DNA of 64,000 bases, from contig JAPPAV010000140.1 of the NCBI GenBank assembly GCA_026705345.1, positions 62,001 to 126,000 of the forward strand, given 5' to 3'. Positions 53,885-62,423 of this stretch are shown in pieces. Under the pieces are notes generated by a model, which worked only from the letters and a program-made list of their open reading frames with translations, was not told the DNA's origin and did not search any database. Source of the DNA: Gammaproteobacteria bacterium. Lineage in GTDB: Bacteria > Pseudomonadota > Gammaproteobacteria > Pseudomonadales > Azotimanducaceae. The position numbers were made by a program, and so were the translations under genes. The stretch's first letter is position 1, and every line of letters begins with the position of its first letter.

Positions 53885-55623
53885 CGATGTTCTCCGACCG
53901 GCACCGGGCGAATCGCACCAAACGCACTCGACGTAGTCCCGGGCGGCATTAGGATTGGCAACCTCGTCTGGGACTTGTCCTTCTTCTGCACCTCGATCTG
54001 CGAGACCAGGATCGACGGCGAAACCGCCGAGACCGGCACGGGGCCGGACTCAGCACCGCAAGTGCCGTTGAACACCTCCAAGTCGTCTCCGGCCGCGACG
54101 ATCCGGCTGAACGCGGTAAGCGGCGTGCCGATCAGGTCGACGCCGCGCACGAGCTCCTCGGACCCGTCGACGTTGATCCGGTAGACCACGGTGGGCGTCA
54201 CGTTGAACGCGTTCGGCAAAGACCGTCCGGTGATGGTAAATCCACCCTGGATGCGATCGAATAGCAGGCCGAACGGCTTGCCTTCCTCCTGGGCCATGGC
54301 AAGCAACTGGGCCTTCAATTGGTCGCGGGTCTTCGTCTCCGATACCTCCACGATCAGGTTCGATTGCCTCGCCACCGGCGCGAATCCGGTGTTCTTGCGA
54401 CCGTGCCCATTGGACTTCGGGAAGCCCTCGATGGGAATCCGTCCCATCAGGAAATTGGTCAGGACGCCATCCACGATCACCGGTACGCGTCGCGCCTTCA
54501 CGCCCTGGTTGTCATAGCGGTAGGCCCCGACGAGATCCGTACCACCCAGGCGCTTGATGGTCGGATCGAACACCACGGAAAAGGTCTCCGGCAGGACTGC
54601 CTCGCCGACCATCTTGCGAAATGTCTGGCCCTCCGTCGCGCCCTTCTGCCGATGGCCCTCCAGCCGGTGGCCTAGGATTTCATGGAAGAACACGCCGCTT
54701 GCCCGGCCCGACAGCATGGCCGGTCCGGTATAGGGTTCGACCAGCGGCGCCACGCGCAAGGCTTCGAGGTCGCGAACCATCTGGTGAACGGTGGCCATTA
54801 CCGTTTCATCGTCGGGAAGCCCTTCGGGGGTCAGGGAGAAGAACTGTTCGGTACGCGGCAACACCATGCCGTCGTCTGCGCGTGTCGAGGCGGATATTGA
54901 AATGCGGTAGTAGGCGCTCGACGTCTTGATCGCCGAGCCTTCGGTGTTGACGTACCAGCGGGTCTCGGCATCGGCCCAGATCGTCGCGTTTGCGGCGAAG
55001 ACGTGCGGCGACTCCGCGAACGGCGCAGAGAAGCGCCGAACCTTCTCCTCCCAGGCGGCGCGATCAACCTCGATCACGAGCGTTTCTTCGGACGCCAGTT
55101 CGGCCTTTTCCACCGAAAAGTCGCCCGATAAGTCGTCCGCCTCGACGCTGACCTGCTCGTCGGACTGGACCATCGTGAAGCGCTCCAACGCTTCCTTGTA
55201 CTTCCGGTCGGTCTGATACCAAAGGATGGTGCGCAGCGCTTCATCCTCCAGAGGCACTTGGACGCTGGTCCTGAAATTGGGAACCCCCCCTCGCTGCGAG
55301 CGCAGTTCCCGGGTGTTGTCGAAATCCGGACCGCCGACCCGGAGATCGATGTCGAGACCGCGGCTCTCGTTCTCGCTCCACCCCGTCAAGGCGCCGAAAG
55401 CACCGGTTGCTGACGCGACTTTGTCCTCGGTGATCTCGTAGCTCAGGTAGTAGGCCGGCGTTGGCTGTTTGGCGAGAACCTGGCGGGAACGTTCAAGTTC
55501 CCCGCGCATGACATCGAGCACATCGGCGAAGGCGCTGGTAGCGAACAGCGCGACCGCAATCACAGATGTCACGAGGTGATTTCCCAGCCAGCTGAATCCA
55601 ACCGCGCCTCGCGTTGTGTCCAT
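53881..55623 (-). CDS. Exported TldD-like zinc metalloprotease
   Basis: 580 residues. ATG 55623 has GGAG six bases upstream; earlier in-frame ATGs exist. An N-terminal hydrophobic segment (NHLVTSVIAVALFATSAFA) is a signal peptide. The zinc motif is in ASGVFFHEILGHRLEGHRQKG (HEILGH), followed by GTDLVGAYRYDNQGVKARRVPVIVDGVLTNFLMGRIPIEGFPKSNGHGRK, as in TldD. A periplasmic TldDE-like peptidase is inferred; its substrates are unknown. Confidence 0.85.
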   Translation of the reverse strand: MDTTRGAVGFSWLGNHLVTSVIAVALFATSAFADVLDVMRGELERSRQVLAKQPTPAYYLSYEITEDKVASATGAFGALTGWSENESRGLDIDLRVGGPDFDNTRELRSQRGGVPNFRTSVQVPLEDEALRTILWYQTDRKYKEALERFTMVQSDEQVSVEADDLSGDFSVEKAELASEETLVIEVDRAAWEEKVRRFSAPFAESPHVFAANATIWADAETRWYVNTEGSAIKTSSAYYRISISASTRADDGMVLPRTEQFFSLTPEGLPDDETVMATVHQMVRDLEALRVAPLVEPYTGPAMLSGRASGVFFHEILGHRLEGHRQKGATEGQTFRKMVGEAVLPETFSVVFDPTIKRLGGTDLVGAYRYDNQGVKARRVPVIVDGVLTNFLMGRIPIEGFPKSNGHGRKNTGFAPVARQSNLIVEVSETKTRDQLKAQLLAMAQEEGKPFGLLFDRIQGGFTITGRSLPNAFNVTPTVVYRINVDGSEELVRGVDLIGTPLTAFSRIVAAGDDLEVFNGTCGAESGPVPVSAVSPSILVSQIEVQKKDKSQTRLPILMPPGTTSSAFGAIRPVPVGEHR

Positions 55624-55698
55624 GTCGATCTCCATCGCCTTAAGGAGCACACCCTATTGGGCAGCGCCTAACCCGTCAAACGCGGGCTCCGAGTGTCC

Positions 55699-56520
55699 TT
55701 AGGTGTCTACCGCGTCGTAGCGGGGTCGATCCCCAGCCACGGTGACACGCCACATGCGGCGGATCTCGCCTTGCGGGCGATTCAGAACCGGGTAGTGCTG
55801 CGCGGCGCGGTTGTCCCACATCACCACGTCACCGCCTCGCCAGCGGTGCACGTAGCAGAACTCCGGGCGGTGGGCGTGCGTGGTGAGATACCTGAGGAGC
55901 CCTTCGCTCTCCTCCGCTGTCATGTCGGCGAAGCGCCGGGTGAACTCGCTGTTCACGAACAGCGCTGTTCGACCGGTCTCGGGATGGGTGCGCAACACCG
56001 GATGCGTGGTCCACTCCTCGGGACGATTGTGCGACGACGCGTCGTGCACGGCCTCCATGCTGGCCAGCAGTTTCTTCATGCCGTCGGACAGTGCCTCGAA
56101 CGCGGCGTACTGGTTGGCGAACGCCGTCTCGCCGCCCCGGCTCGGCAGTTCCCGGGCGGACAGGATCGAGATGGCCGGCGGGCGCTCGTCGAAGGTGGCG
56201 TCAGAGTGCCACCGGCCGCGGCGAACGCCGCTTGGCAGGTTGATGGGCAGGACCATCTCGTGGCCCTTCATGCCAGGGCCGTGCGGATACCGGTAGAGGT
56301 CCCCGAAACGACGGGCAAAGGCAAGCTGGTCGTCAGGCGAGAGCTCTTGGTTCGGGAAGACGAGGATGACGTATTCGAGGAATGCCTCGCGGATACGTTC
56401 GAACACGTCATCGTCGATGTGGCGCAGGTCGACATCGACCTCCGCGCCGATCAATCCCGCGAGCGGAGTCACGACCGCATCCTCAGGCACCATCGTCAAT
56501 CCGCTCGCTGCTTCACCCAT
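55699..56520 (-). CDS. TauD/TfdA-family 2-oxoglutarate dioxygenase
   Basis: 273 residues from ATG 56520 (ATG 56493 and a TTG at 56565 are alternatives). The facial triad is visible as H-x-D in GRWHSDATFDERPP and the distal His in MWDNRAAQHYPVLNRPQGEIRRMWRVTV, with the 2-oxoglutarate Arg after it. Members oxidise taurine, alkyl sulfates, carnitine precursors and others; the substrate cannot be predicted. The next gene on the strand is an amidohydrolase, with which it may form a unit. Confidence 0.9.
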   Translation of the reverse strand: MGEAASGLTMVPEDAVVTPLAGLIGAEVDVDLRHIDDDVFERIREAFLEYVILVFPNQELSPDDQLAFARRFGDLYRYPHGPGMKGHEMVLPINLPSGVRRGRWHSDATFDERPPAISILSARELPSRGGETAFANQYAAFEALSDGMKKLLASMEAVHDASSHNRPEEWTTHPVLRTHPETGRTALFVNSEFTRRFADMTAEESEGLLRYLTTHAHRPEFCYVHRWRGGDVVMWDNRAAQHYPVLNRPQGEIRRMWRVTVAGDRPRYDAVDT

Positions 56521-56577
56521 GTCGGCGCTACCGTCGAAGACGAACCCGCTAGCATAGCCGACCAAGCGTGCAGCGGT

Positions 56578-57645
56578 TCAAGGCGGATCGATCGGCAGGA
56601 TGCAGCGTTCGACGTCTAGGAGTTCGGCGCTGCGGGCGAAAACATGCTCCGGCGTGCCGAGCGCCCGTTTGAGGGCAACATCGCGATCCCACCGATTCGG
56701 GATGGAACCCACCAAGCGTGCTGTGGCGACCCCGATATGGCGGACGTGCCACACCGACGAGACCAGGGGGAAGAACTGCAAAGGGTAGTCCGTGCCGTAG
56801 AGCAGGCGTTCATCGATCCCGGGCACGTCCAGGGCTCTCTTCAGGTAGTTCCGCTTGTTCGCCTGGGTCAGGCTCGAGATCTCCGAATAGAGATTCGGAT
56901 ACTCGTCGAACATCGGCAGAATGCGCTCGAAGTTGTCCTCACCCTCACTCTCTCCCGTGGTCGCGATGTGCGCGGCAATGACCGTCACCCCCAAAGACAG
57001 CGGGAACTCCAGGCGTCGCGGGTCGCCGAAGTCGTCCCTTGCATCCGCGAACGCCTGTTCTTTGCCCGCGTGGGTCAACAGGGGCAGATCCAGTTCAACG
57101 AGCTTTCTGTAGAAAGACTCGAGCGCGGGGTCCGCTGGGTCGAAGTACATGATGTTCGGGATCCACTTGACGAGCAGGGCCCCATCGATCTTCGCCTGTT
57201 CGAGCCGGGCAAGCGCGTCGTGTCGCTGCGGGTTGATACTCGCCCCGAAGCAGAGGTTGTCGTAGCGCTCTACCTCGGCAGCCACGAAATCGTTAGGAAC
57301 GTAGAACTGCGTGGCGTCACGATCCAAGCGACCCCGGGTGACCACGCCGTCCATGGCCAGGATCACCGCCCGGGCCACCTGCTCGGAGTCGGCCACCTGG
57401 GCGCTTATCCTCTTGATGACGAGACCGTCGCCCTCGGCCTCAAGCTCCTTTTCGGCGACACCGAAAGCACGCAGGTAGAGGCGAAAACGCAGGTTGCCCC
57501 GCATCTCGGCGCCGACGAACGCGCCGCTGCCACCCGCACCGATCCCGGCCGTGTGCACATGCATGTCGAGATAGCCGTCCGCCGCCGTCGCGGTCCCAAC
57601 CACAAGGCAGAGCAGGACGCATGCGGACTTGGCGCCACTATTCAT
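56578..57645 (-). CDS. Exported amidohydrolase-family protein
   Basis: 355 residues with a signal peptide (SACVLLCLVVGTATAADG). TIM-barrel metal-dependent hydrolase of the amidohydrolase-2 type: the metal-binding HxH in YLDMHVHTAG, a catalytic-type Lys in ALLVKWIPNI, His in LPLLTHAGKE and VIAAHIATTGES, and the distal Asp in LYGTDYPLQFF. Related enzymes decarboxylate or hydrolyse small carboxylic acids. Start ATG 57645 overlaps the end of the toxin gene by eight bases. Confidence 0.85.
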   Translation of the reverse strand: MNSGAKSACVLLCLVVGTATAADGYLDMHVHTAGIGAGGSGAFVGAEMRGNLRFRLYLRAFGVAEKELEAEGDGLVIKRISAQVADSEQVARAVILAMDGVVTRGRLDRDATQFYVPNDFVAAEVERYDNLCFGASINPQRHDALARLEQAKIDGALLVKWIPNIMYFDPADPALESFYRKLVELDLPLLTHAGKEQAFADARDDFGDPRRLEFPLSLGVTVIAAHIATTGESEGEDNFERILPMFDEYPNLYSEISSLTQANKRNYLKRALDVPGIDERLLYGTDYPLQFFPLVSSVWHVRHIGVATARLVGSIPNRWDRDVALKRALGTPEHVFARSAELLDVERCILPIDPP

Positions 57646-57916
57646 CGTAGTGATACCGACAGGAAACGACCGTGACCCGCTCGGCGTCTATGGCGTAAAC
57701 CAACCGATGGCGCTCGTCGATACGACGCGACCAGAAACCTGCGAGACCACCCTTAAGGGCTTCCGGACGACCGACACCGGAAAACGGCGAACGGAGCACG
57801 TCCTGCACCAATCTGTTGATCCTCCGGAGGGTCCGCTTGTCCTGACCCTGCCAATAGAGGTAGTCGTTCCAGGCGGCGATCGTCCACGAGAGCGTTCTGC
57901 CATTCCCCGAGGCCAT
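57638..57916 (-). CDS. yoeB: YoeB-family mRNA interferase toxin
   Basis: 92 residues. Ribosome-dependent RNase of the RelE fold. Residues matching E. coli YoeB catalysis are all present: Glu52 in RPEALKGGLAGFWSRRIDERHRLVY, Arg71 within the same segment and the C-terminal CRYHY with His89 and Tyr90. It lies 28 bases after its antitoxin gene; the two are one operon with autoregulation through the operator at 58249-58272. Confidence 0.95.
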   Translation of the reverse strand: MASGNGRTLSWTIAAWNDYLYWQGQDKRTLRRINRLVQDVLRSPFSGVGRPEALKGGLAGFWSRRIDERHRLVYAIDAERVTVVSCRYHYDE

Positions 57917-57944
57917 CGAAACTGGCAGAGGCTAGGCCAGCAGG

Positions 57945-58199
57945 CTAGGCGTCTACCAAGCGGCGCTCAACGACTTTCCCATCCCGGAGTTGCCCGACTG
58001 ACTCCGCCAAGTGCGCGGCATTGGCCGGCGATTGGAGGAGATAGACGGTCTCGATCAAGCTGTTGTAGTAGCCGAGCGACATTACAACCGCGTCCTGTGC
58101 GTTGCGGCGAGTGATAATGGCAATGTCCGCGTCCTCGACGGTCTTGTCGAGTACGGACTTCAGCCGGTTTCGGGCCTCCGAAAACGACAGGGTTTGCAT
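57945..58199 (-). CDS. yefM: YefM-family antitoxin
   Basis: 84 residues. N-terminal Phd/YefM DNA-binding domain (QTLSFSEARNRLKSVLDKTVEDADIAIITRRNAQDAVVMSLGYYNSLIETVYLLQSPANA) and a C-terminal toxin-neutralising tail. Start ATG 58199 has AGGA upstream. Binds YoeB and represses its own operon. Confidence 0.95.
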   Translation of the reverse strand: MQTLSFSEARNRLKSVLDKTVEDADIAIITRRNAQDAVVMSLGYYNSLIETVYLLQSPANAAHLAESVGQLRDGKVVERRLVDA

Positions 58200-58248
58200 G
58201 GGACGTCCTAAAGTCGGGATACGGGCCGTAGTATGGTCGGTCTTCCAC

Positions 58249-58272
58249 AGTTGTACAACTAATTGAACAATT
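58249..58272. promoter_or_regulatory. YefM-type operator palindromes
   Basis: AGTTGTACAACT (58249-58260) is a perfect palindrome with the TGTACA core known from E. coli yefM-yoeB. Next to it, AATTGAACAATT (58261-58272) is a second perfect inverted repeat with core TGAACA, one base off. The two cores are 12 bases apart. They lie 50-75 bases upstream of yefM. Confidence 0.75.
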
Positions 58273-58281
58273 TAACGGGCG

Positions 58282-59109
58282 CTATCTCGCCGCCAGAGGC
58301 TTGGGCCGCGTCGGCCGACCCGGGTAGCGCGCGTTCGGTGGCTCGAGAACGGCCATCTTGCGATCGTCCATGTCGGGGTAGTCACGGAAGTCGTCGGGGT
58401 CGAAATAGTTGCCCGACCACGATGTGGCGTGGGGCGAGAACTTGAAGAACACCGTCCTGCGGATGTCGTCGACGGTCCACGGAAGCGTGCCGTGGATCAG
58501 CGCTTCCGTGAACACGATGGCGTCGCCCGGCTTGGCGGCCACGCGCGCAACGAAGTCCGGCACGCCCTGGCTCAGATCACGCCACGATGCGGGCAGAGGC
58601 AGATTCGACTTGTGGGTACCGGGAATGCAGCCGAAGCCACCGCCGTTGGCGTGGCTGTCGTAGAGCTCAAAGGTCACGGACACCAGGCCGTTGTAGAACC
58701 TGCCATCGTGGTAGCGGAAGAACTGGCAACCACCCGTGCCGAGCGAGCCACCGTGCAGCACGCCACCCTTGAAGCCCCTGGCGATGTGGGTGTGCACGTT
58801 GATGTGATCGAGCCGGAACGTGGGCAGGACCGGGGCGGCCCCGTCCTCCCTTGCACGGTCTTCCTGCGCCCTGCGCAGCCCGTGGTTGCCGATCAACTCC
58901 TCGAGGACCGGACTCAAGGCCGGCAGGTCGAGCATGTCCCGCCACACCTTGGACCAATGCAGGGGTATCACCTTCTGATCGGCGGAGTTGAACTGCTCAG
59001 TCGGTTGCCTGAGCGTGGCGCGCAGTTCATCCACCTGCGCGACGCTGAGCACGCAGGGAACAACCATGTAGCCGAACGTATCGAATCGGTAGCGTTGCTC
59101 TTCGTTCAC
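58282..59109 (-). CDS. Phytanoyl-CoA dioxygenase (PhyH) family protein
   Basis: 275 residues. N-terminus EEQRYRFDTFGYMVVPCVLSVAQVDEL is typical of PhyH. The expected first iron-binding element appears in RLDHINVHTHIARG and GFGCIPGTHKSNLPLP is the conserved GSH/GTHK turn; the distal His lies in VFTEALIHGTLPWT, with the Arg in RRTVFFKFSPH. Second PhyH-like enzyme in the window; not closely similar to the one at 43985. Confidence 0.85.
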   Translation of the reverse strand: MNEEQRYRFDTFGYMVVPCVLSVAQVDELRATLRQPTEQFNSADQKVIPLHWSKVWRDMLDLPALSPVLEELIGNHGLRRAQEDRAREDGAAPVLPTFRLDHINVHTHIARGFKGGVLHGGSLGTGGCQFFRYHDGRFYNGLVSVTFELYDSHANGGGFGCIPGTHKSNLPLPASWRDLSQGVPDFVARVAAKPGDAIVFTEALIHGTLPWTVDDIRRTVFFKFSPHATSWSGNYFDPDDFRDYPDMDDRKMAVLEPPNARYPGRPTRPKPLAAR

Positions 59110-59286
59110 GTTGGGACTTAAGCGAGTAGGCTAAACAGTATTCCACGCACCGCGAAGACGCGTCGAGGCATCTCCGCAGAGACACGTTGCCGATGACAAA
59201 AGTCATCCAAGAGGATTACGGCTGTCAGTTCCCCCAAGGCCCTGCGGCAGCGAGACTACGCCGCAGCTACAACTCCGGAGAGAAAA

Positions 59287-60465
59287 ATGTCCTGCACAAG
59301 CATCGCAAACACGGTCGAACGAGGTGGAACTGCGGTGGCAAAAGGCCATAGCCGGTCCGCTCTACTGTGGCGAGCGGTCGAACCCTACATCTACCTGTGT
59401 TTCCTCGGTTTCCTTGCATTCGAGCCGGCCCTTTCTCCGGATGGACGCTGGCTGCCGACTTTGCTGTTGGTCGCCGTCTTCGTTCCGATCTATGTCGCCG
59501 CGGTGCGTTGGCAAGGCGTCGCCGAACGAGGCAAGCTCTACGTTGCTTGTGGCGCCATGGCGACCCTGGCAATCGTGGGTGTCGCGTTTCACCTGAACGT
59601 CAACGCCACGATCTTTCTCGTCTATGCCGCCGCGTCGGCAACCCGCGACACGACTGCCCCGAGGGCGCTCGTTGTGGTCGGTCTGGCCTTGGCGATCCTA
59701 GCAGGCCTGTTCTTCACAACCGACTATCCACTCGCACTCCGCTGGGCACCCTTTCTTCCCGTCCTTCTCCTCGTACCGGTCATTGCCGTCACGCAACTGC
59801 TGGATGCCGAGCGGGAGCGTCACAATATGCGGCTGAAACTCAGCGAGGACGAGATCAAACGCTTGGCGAGGATCGCCGAACGCGAGCGCATCTCGCGGGA
59901 TCTCCACGATCTCCTCGGCCATACACTGTCTACGATCACGTTGAAAAGCGCACTTGCCACCCGTCTCGCGCCAAGCGAACCAGATCGCGCCGGAAAGGAG
60001 ATGCACGAAGTGGAGAAGATCTCCCGGGAGGCACTAGACCAAGTCCGCGAAGCAGTGAGAGGCTACCGGGCAGGCGGCCTTGCGGAGGAGCTTTCGGGCA
60101 TCCGCAAGACACTCAAGACCGCGGGCATCGGCTTCGACATGGAATTCGAGCCCGTCGACATGGCGCCGGAGCAGGAAAGCGCGCTTGCGCTCGCGCTGCG
60201 CGAAAGCGCCACGAATGTGCTTCGCCACTCGGGTGCCACGGCGGTGCGGGCCGCGCTTCGCGCTGAAGGGACCGACATCGTGTTCACCATTGCCGACAAT
60301 GGCCAAGGCGGCGGCAGCGAAGGCAACGGCCTATCGGGTATCCGACTACGGATGCAGGCCTTGGGTGGAACATTCTCCCGGGTGACGGAGGAAGGCACGA
60401 CACTGACGGTTCGCCTGCCGAAGCGTATTCGGCACACCACCGCAGAGTCGACGCAGCGAAAATGA
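59287..60465 (+). CDS. Sensor histidine kinase (DesK/NarX type)
   Basis: 392 residues. The start has GGAGAG upstream. About five transmembrane helices lie within residues 30-172, followed by HisKA_3 with phospho-acceptor His207 in RISRDLHDLLGHTLSTITLK and a HATPase_c domain (ALRESATNVLRHSGA; FTIADNGQGG; GNGLSGIRLRM). A membrane-embedded sensor like DesK (lipid or membrane state) is suggested by the lack of a large periplasmic domain. It overlaps the regulator gene (ATGA). Confidence 0.92.
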   Translation: MSCTSIANTVERGGTAVAKGHSRSALLWRAVEPYIYLCFLGFLAFEPALSPDGRWLPTLLLVAVFVPIYVAAVRWQGVAERGKLYVACGAMATLAIVGVAFHLNVNATIFLVYAAASATRDTTAPRALVVVGLALAILAGLFFTTDYPLALRWAPFLPVLLLVPVIAVTQLLDAERERHNMRLKLSEDEIKRLARIAERERISRDLHDLLGHTLSTITLKSALATRLAPSEPDRAGKEMHEVEKISREALDQVREAVRGYRAGGLAEELSGIRKTLKTAGIGFDMEFEPVDMAPEQESALALALRESATNVLRHSGATAVRAALRAEGTDIVFTIADNGQGGGSEGNGLSGIRLRMQALGGTFSRVTEEGTTLTVRLPKRIRHTTAESTQRK

Positions 60466-61061
60466 TCCAGGTGGTCATCGCCGAAGATCAGCAAATGGTG
60501 CTTGGCGCACTCGCCGCCCTGCTCGAACTCGAAGGCTTCGACGTGGTCGGACAAGCGGCGGATGGCCACGCGGCGTTGCGGCTGGTCAAGGAGACGACGC
60601 CCGACATCCTGCTCACGGATATCGAGATGCCCGGCCTCACCGGACTCGAGCTAGCCCAGAAGGTGGCGGTCGCGGCACCGTCGACGAAGGTGGTCATCGT
60701 GACCACCTTTGCCCGTGGCGGCTACTTGAAACGCGCGTTGGACGCGGGAACCGCAGGCTACCTGTTGAAGGACGCACCAGCACCGACGCTCGCCAACGCA
60801 TTGCGCCGTGTCCACGCCGGACGCCGCGTGGTTGATCCCGAACTGGCGGCGGCGGCCTGGGGCGAAGTCGATCCGTTGACCGATCGCGAGCGTCAGGTTC
60901 TCCGGCTCGCGGGCGAAGGCTTCAGGAGCGCCGAAATCGGTCGTCAACTGCACTTGACCGAGGGCACGGTCCGCAACTACCTGTCGGAGGCGATCAGCAA
61001 GCTCGGTGCGTCGAACCGGGTCGAAGCCGCCCGTCTGGCTCGGTCTCGCGGCTGGCTCTAA
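60462..61061 (+). CDS. LuxR/NarL-family response regulator
   Basis: 199 residues. Receiver domain with phospho-acceptor Asp53 in ILLTDIEMPGLTGLEL, acidic pair in VIAEDQQ and Lys in YLLKDAPAP, then a LuxR-type helix-turn-helix (LTDRERQVLRLAGEGFRSAEIGRQLHLTEGTVRNYLSEAISKLG). Cognate partner of the overlapping histidine kinase. Targets unknown. Confidence 0.95.
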   Translation: MIQVVIAEDQQMVLGALAALLELEGFDVVGQAADGHAALRLVKETTPDILLTDIEMPGLTGLELAQKVAVAAPSTKVVIVTTFARGGYLKRALDAGTAGYLLKDAPAPTLANALRRVHAGRRVVDPELAAAAWGEVDPLTDRERQVLRLAGEGFRSAEIGRQLHLTEGTVRNYLSEAISKLGASNRVEAARLARSRGWL

Positions 61062-61149
61062 CCCGCCGTCTGGGGGATCGCAGTTGCCGCCCGTTTCCGC
61101 TGGCGACTCCGTACCATAGCCAACACGCAGCAAAGATCCCTGGCCAGAC

Positions 61150-62343
61150 ATGAACGACAAAGGACCCCGTACCCGTGCCGTGCACGCCGGCGAGACCCCC
61201 GACCCGGTAACCGGCGCCTCGGCACCGAACCTCGTCATGTCCACGACCTTCACGATGGACGAGCCGGCCGGCTTCTCCATCAATGCCTTCGAAGGCGAGA
61301 TTCCGTACGTGTACACGCGCTGGGGAAATCCGACGATCCACATGCTGGAAGAGAAACTGGCGGCGCTGGAGGGCACTGAGGGCTGCGTGGCGTTCGGCTC
61401 GGGGATGGCCGCCACGGCGGCGTTGATGTTCGAGTCGCTGAAGTCGGGTGGCCACCTCGTTATCAGCGATGTCAACTACGCAGGCACCGCCGAGCTCGCC
61501 CGGGGAACGCTGCCCCACTTCGGAATCGCAACCAGCGCGGTGGACACCACGGACCTCGCCGCTGTCGAAGCCGCAATCCGCCCGGAGACGCGGATGATCT
61601 GGATCGAGACACCGGCGAATCCGATCCTTCGCCTGACGGACATTGCCGCCGTCGCCGCCATCGCCAAACGGCATGGCCTAGTCCTGGCGGTGGACTCCAC
61701 GTTCGGGACGCCCATCGCCACGCGACCCGCCGAACTAGGTGCCGACTTCGTGGTGCACTCGCTCACCAAGTACATCGGCGGGCACGGGGATGCCCTGGGC
61801 GGTGCCGTGCTCGGCAGCCGGGAGCGTCTTGAGCCGCTGAGGACCCATGCCTTGATCTACCTCGGCGGTGCAATCAGCCCCTTCAACGCCTGGCTGATCG
61901 CCCGGGGCGCCGCCACGCTGCCCGTCCGCATGCGCGCCCACGAAGAGGGCGCGCTACAGGTGGCCAAATTCCTCGAGAATCATCCGGCCGTCGCCCGTGT
62001 CAACCATCCCGGTCTGGACTCCCATCCGCAACGGGAACTGGCCAAGCGGCAGATGCGGAACACCTCCGGGACGCTGTCGTTTCAGGTCCACGGCGAAGGT
62101 GCTGCCCTGGCCGAACGCATGGCCAAGGAACTCGAGATCATCCACTACGCGGTCTCGCTCGGCCACCACCGCAGCCTGATCTATTGGATCGACACAGACG
62201 CCATGATGGAGTCGACCTTCAAGCTGCGGGGTAGGCAGCTCGCGCACTACCGCGAGTATGCCGGCGACGGGGTGTTCCGGGTTTCGGTGGGGCTTGAAGA
62301 CGCGGACGATCTGTGCCGCGACCTGGATCGCGTGTTGTCTTAA
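61150..62343 (+). CDS. Cystathionine gamma-synthase/methionine gamma-lyase family PLP enzyme
   Basis: 397 residues, fold type I. PLP-lysine K207 in VVHSLTKYIGGHGDALGG; YTRWGNPT and GCVAFGSGMAATA are family signatures. Acts on sulfur amino acids; whether synthesis (homoserine ester plus thiol or cysteine) or lyase activity cannot be told from the sequence. N-terminus THAVHAGETPDP-like (RTRAVHAGETPDPVTG) is usual. Monocistronic. Confidence 0.9.
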   Translation: MNDKGPRTRAVHAGETPDPVTGASAPNLVMSTTFTMDEPAGFSINAFEGEIPYVYTRWGNPTIHMLEEKLAALEGTEGCVAFGSGMAATAALMFESLKSGGHLVISDVNYAGTAELARGTLPHFGIATSAVDTTDLAAVEAAIRPETRMIWIETPANPILRLTDIAAVAAIAKRHGLVLAVDSTFGTPIATRPAELGADFVVHSLTKYIGGHGDALGGAVLGSRERLEPLRTHALIYLGGAISPFNAWLIARGAATLPVRMRAHEEGALQVAKFLENHPAVARVNHPGLDSHPQRELAKRQMRNTSGTLSFQVHGEGAALAERMAKELEIIHYAVSLGHHRSLIYWIDTDAMMESTFKLRGRQLAHYREYAGDGVFRVSVGLEDADDLCRDLDRVLS

Positions 62344-62423
62344 CCGGTTGCCGTATCGACGCTTGAGCGACCGACCGCGCCGGAGCACACTGTCCCACAG
62401 GGTCCCGACTGCTCTATTCCCAA

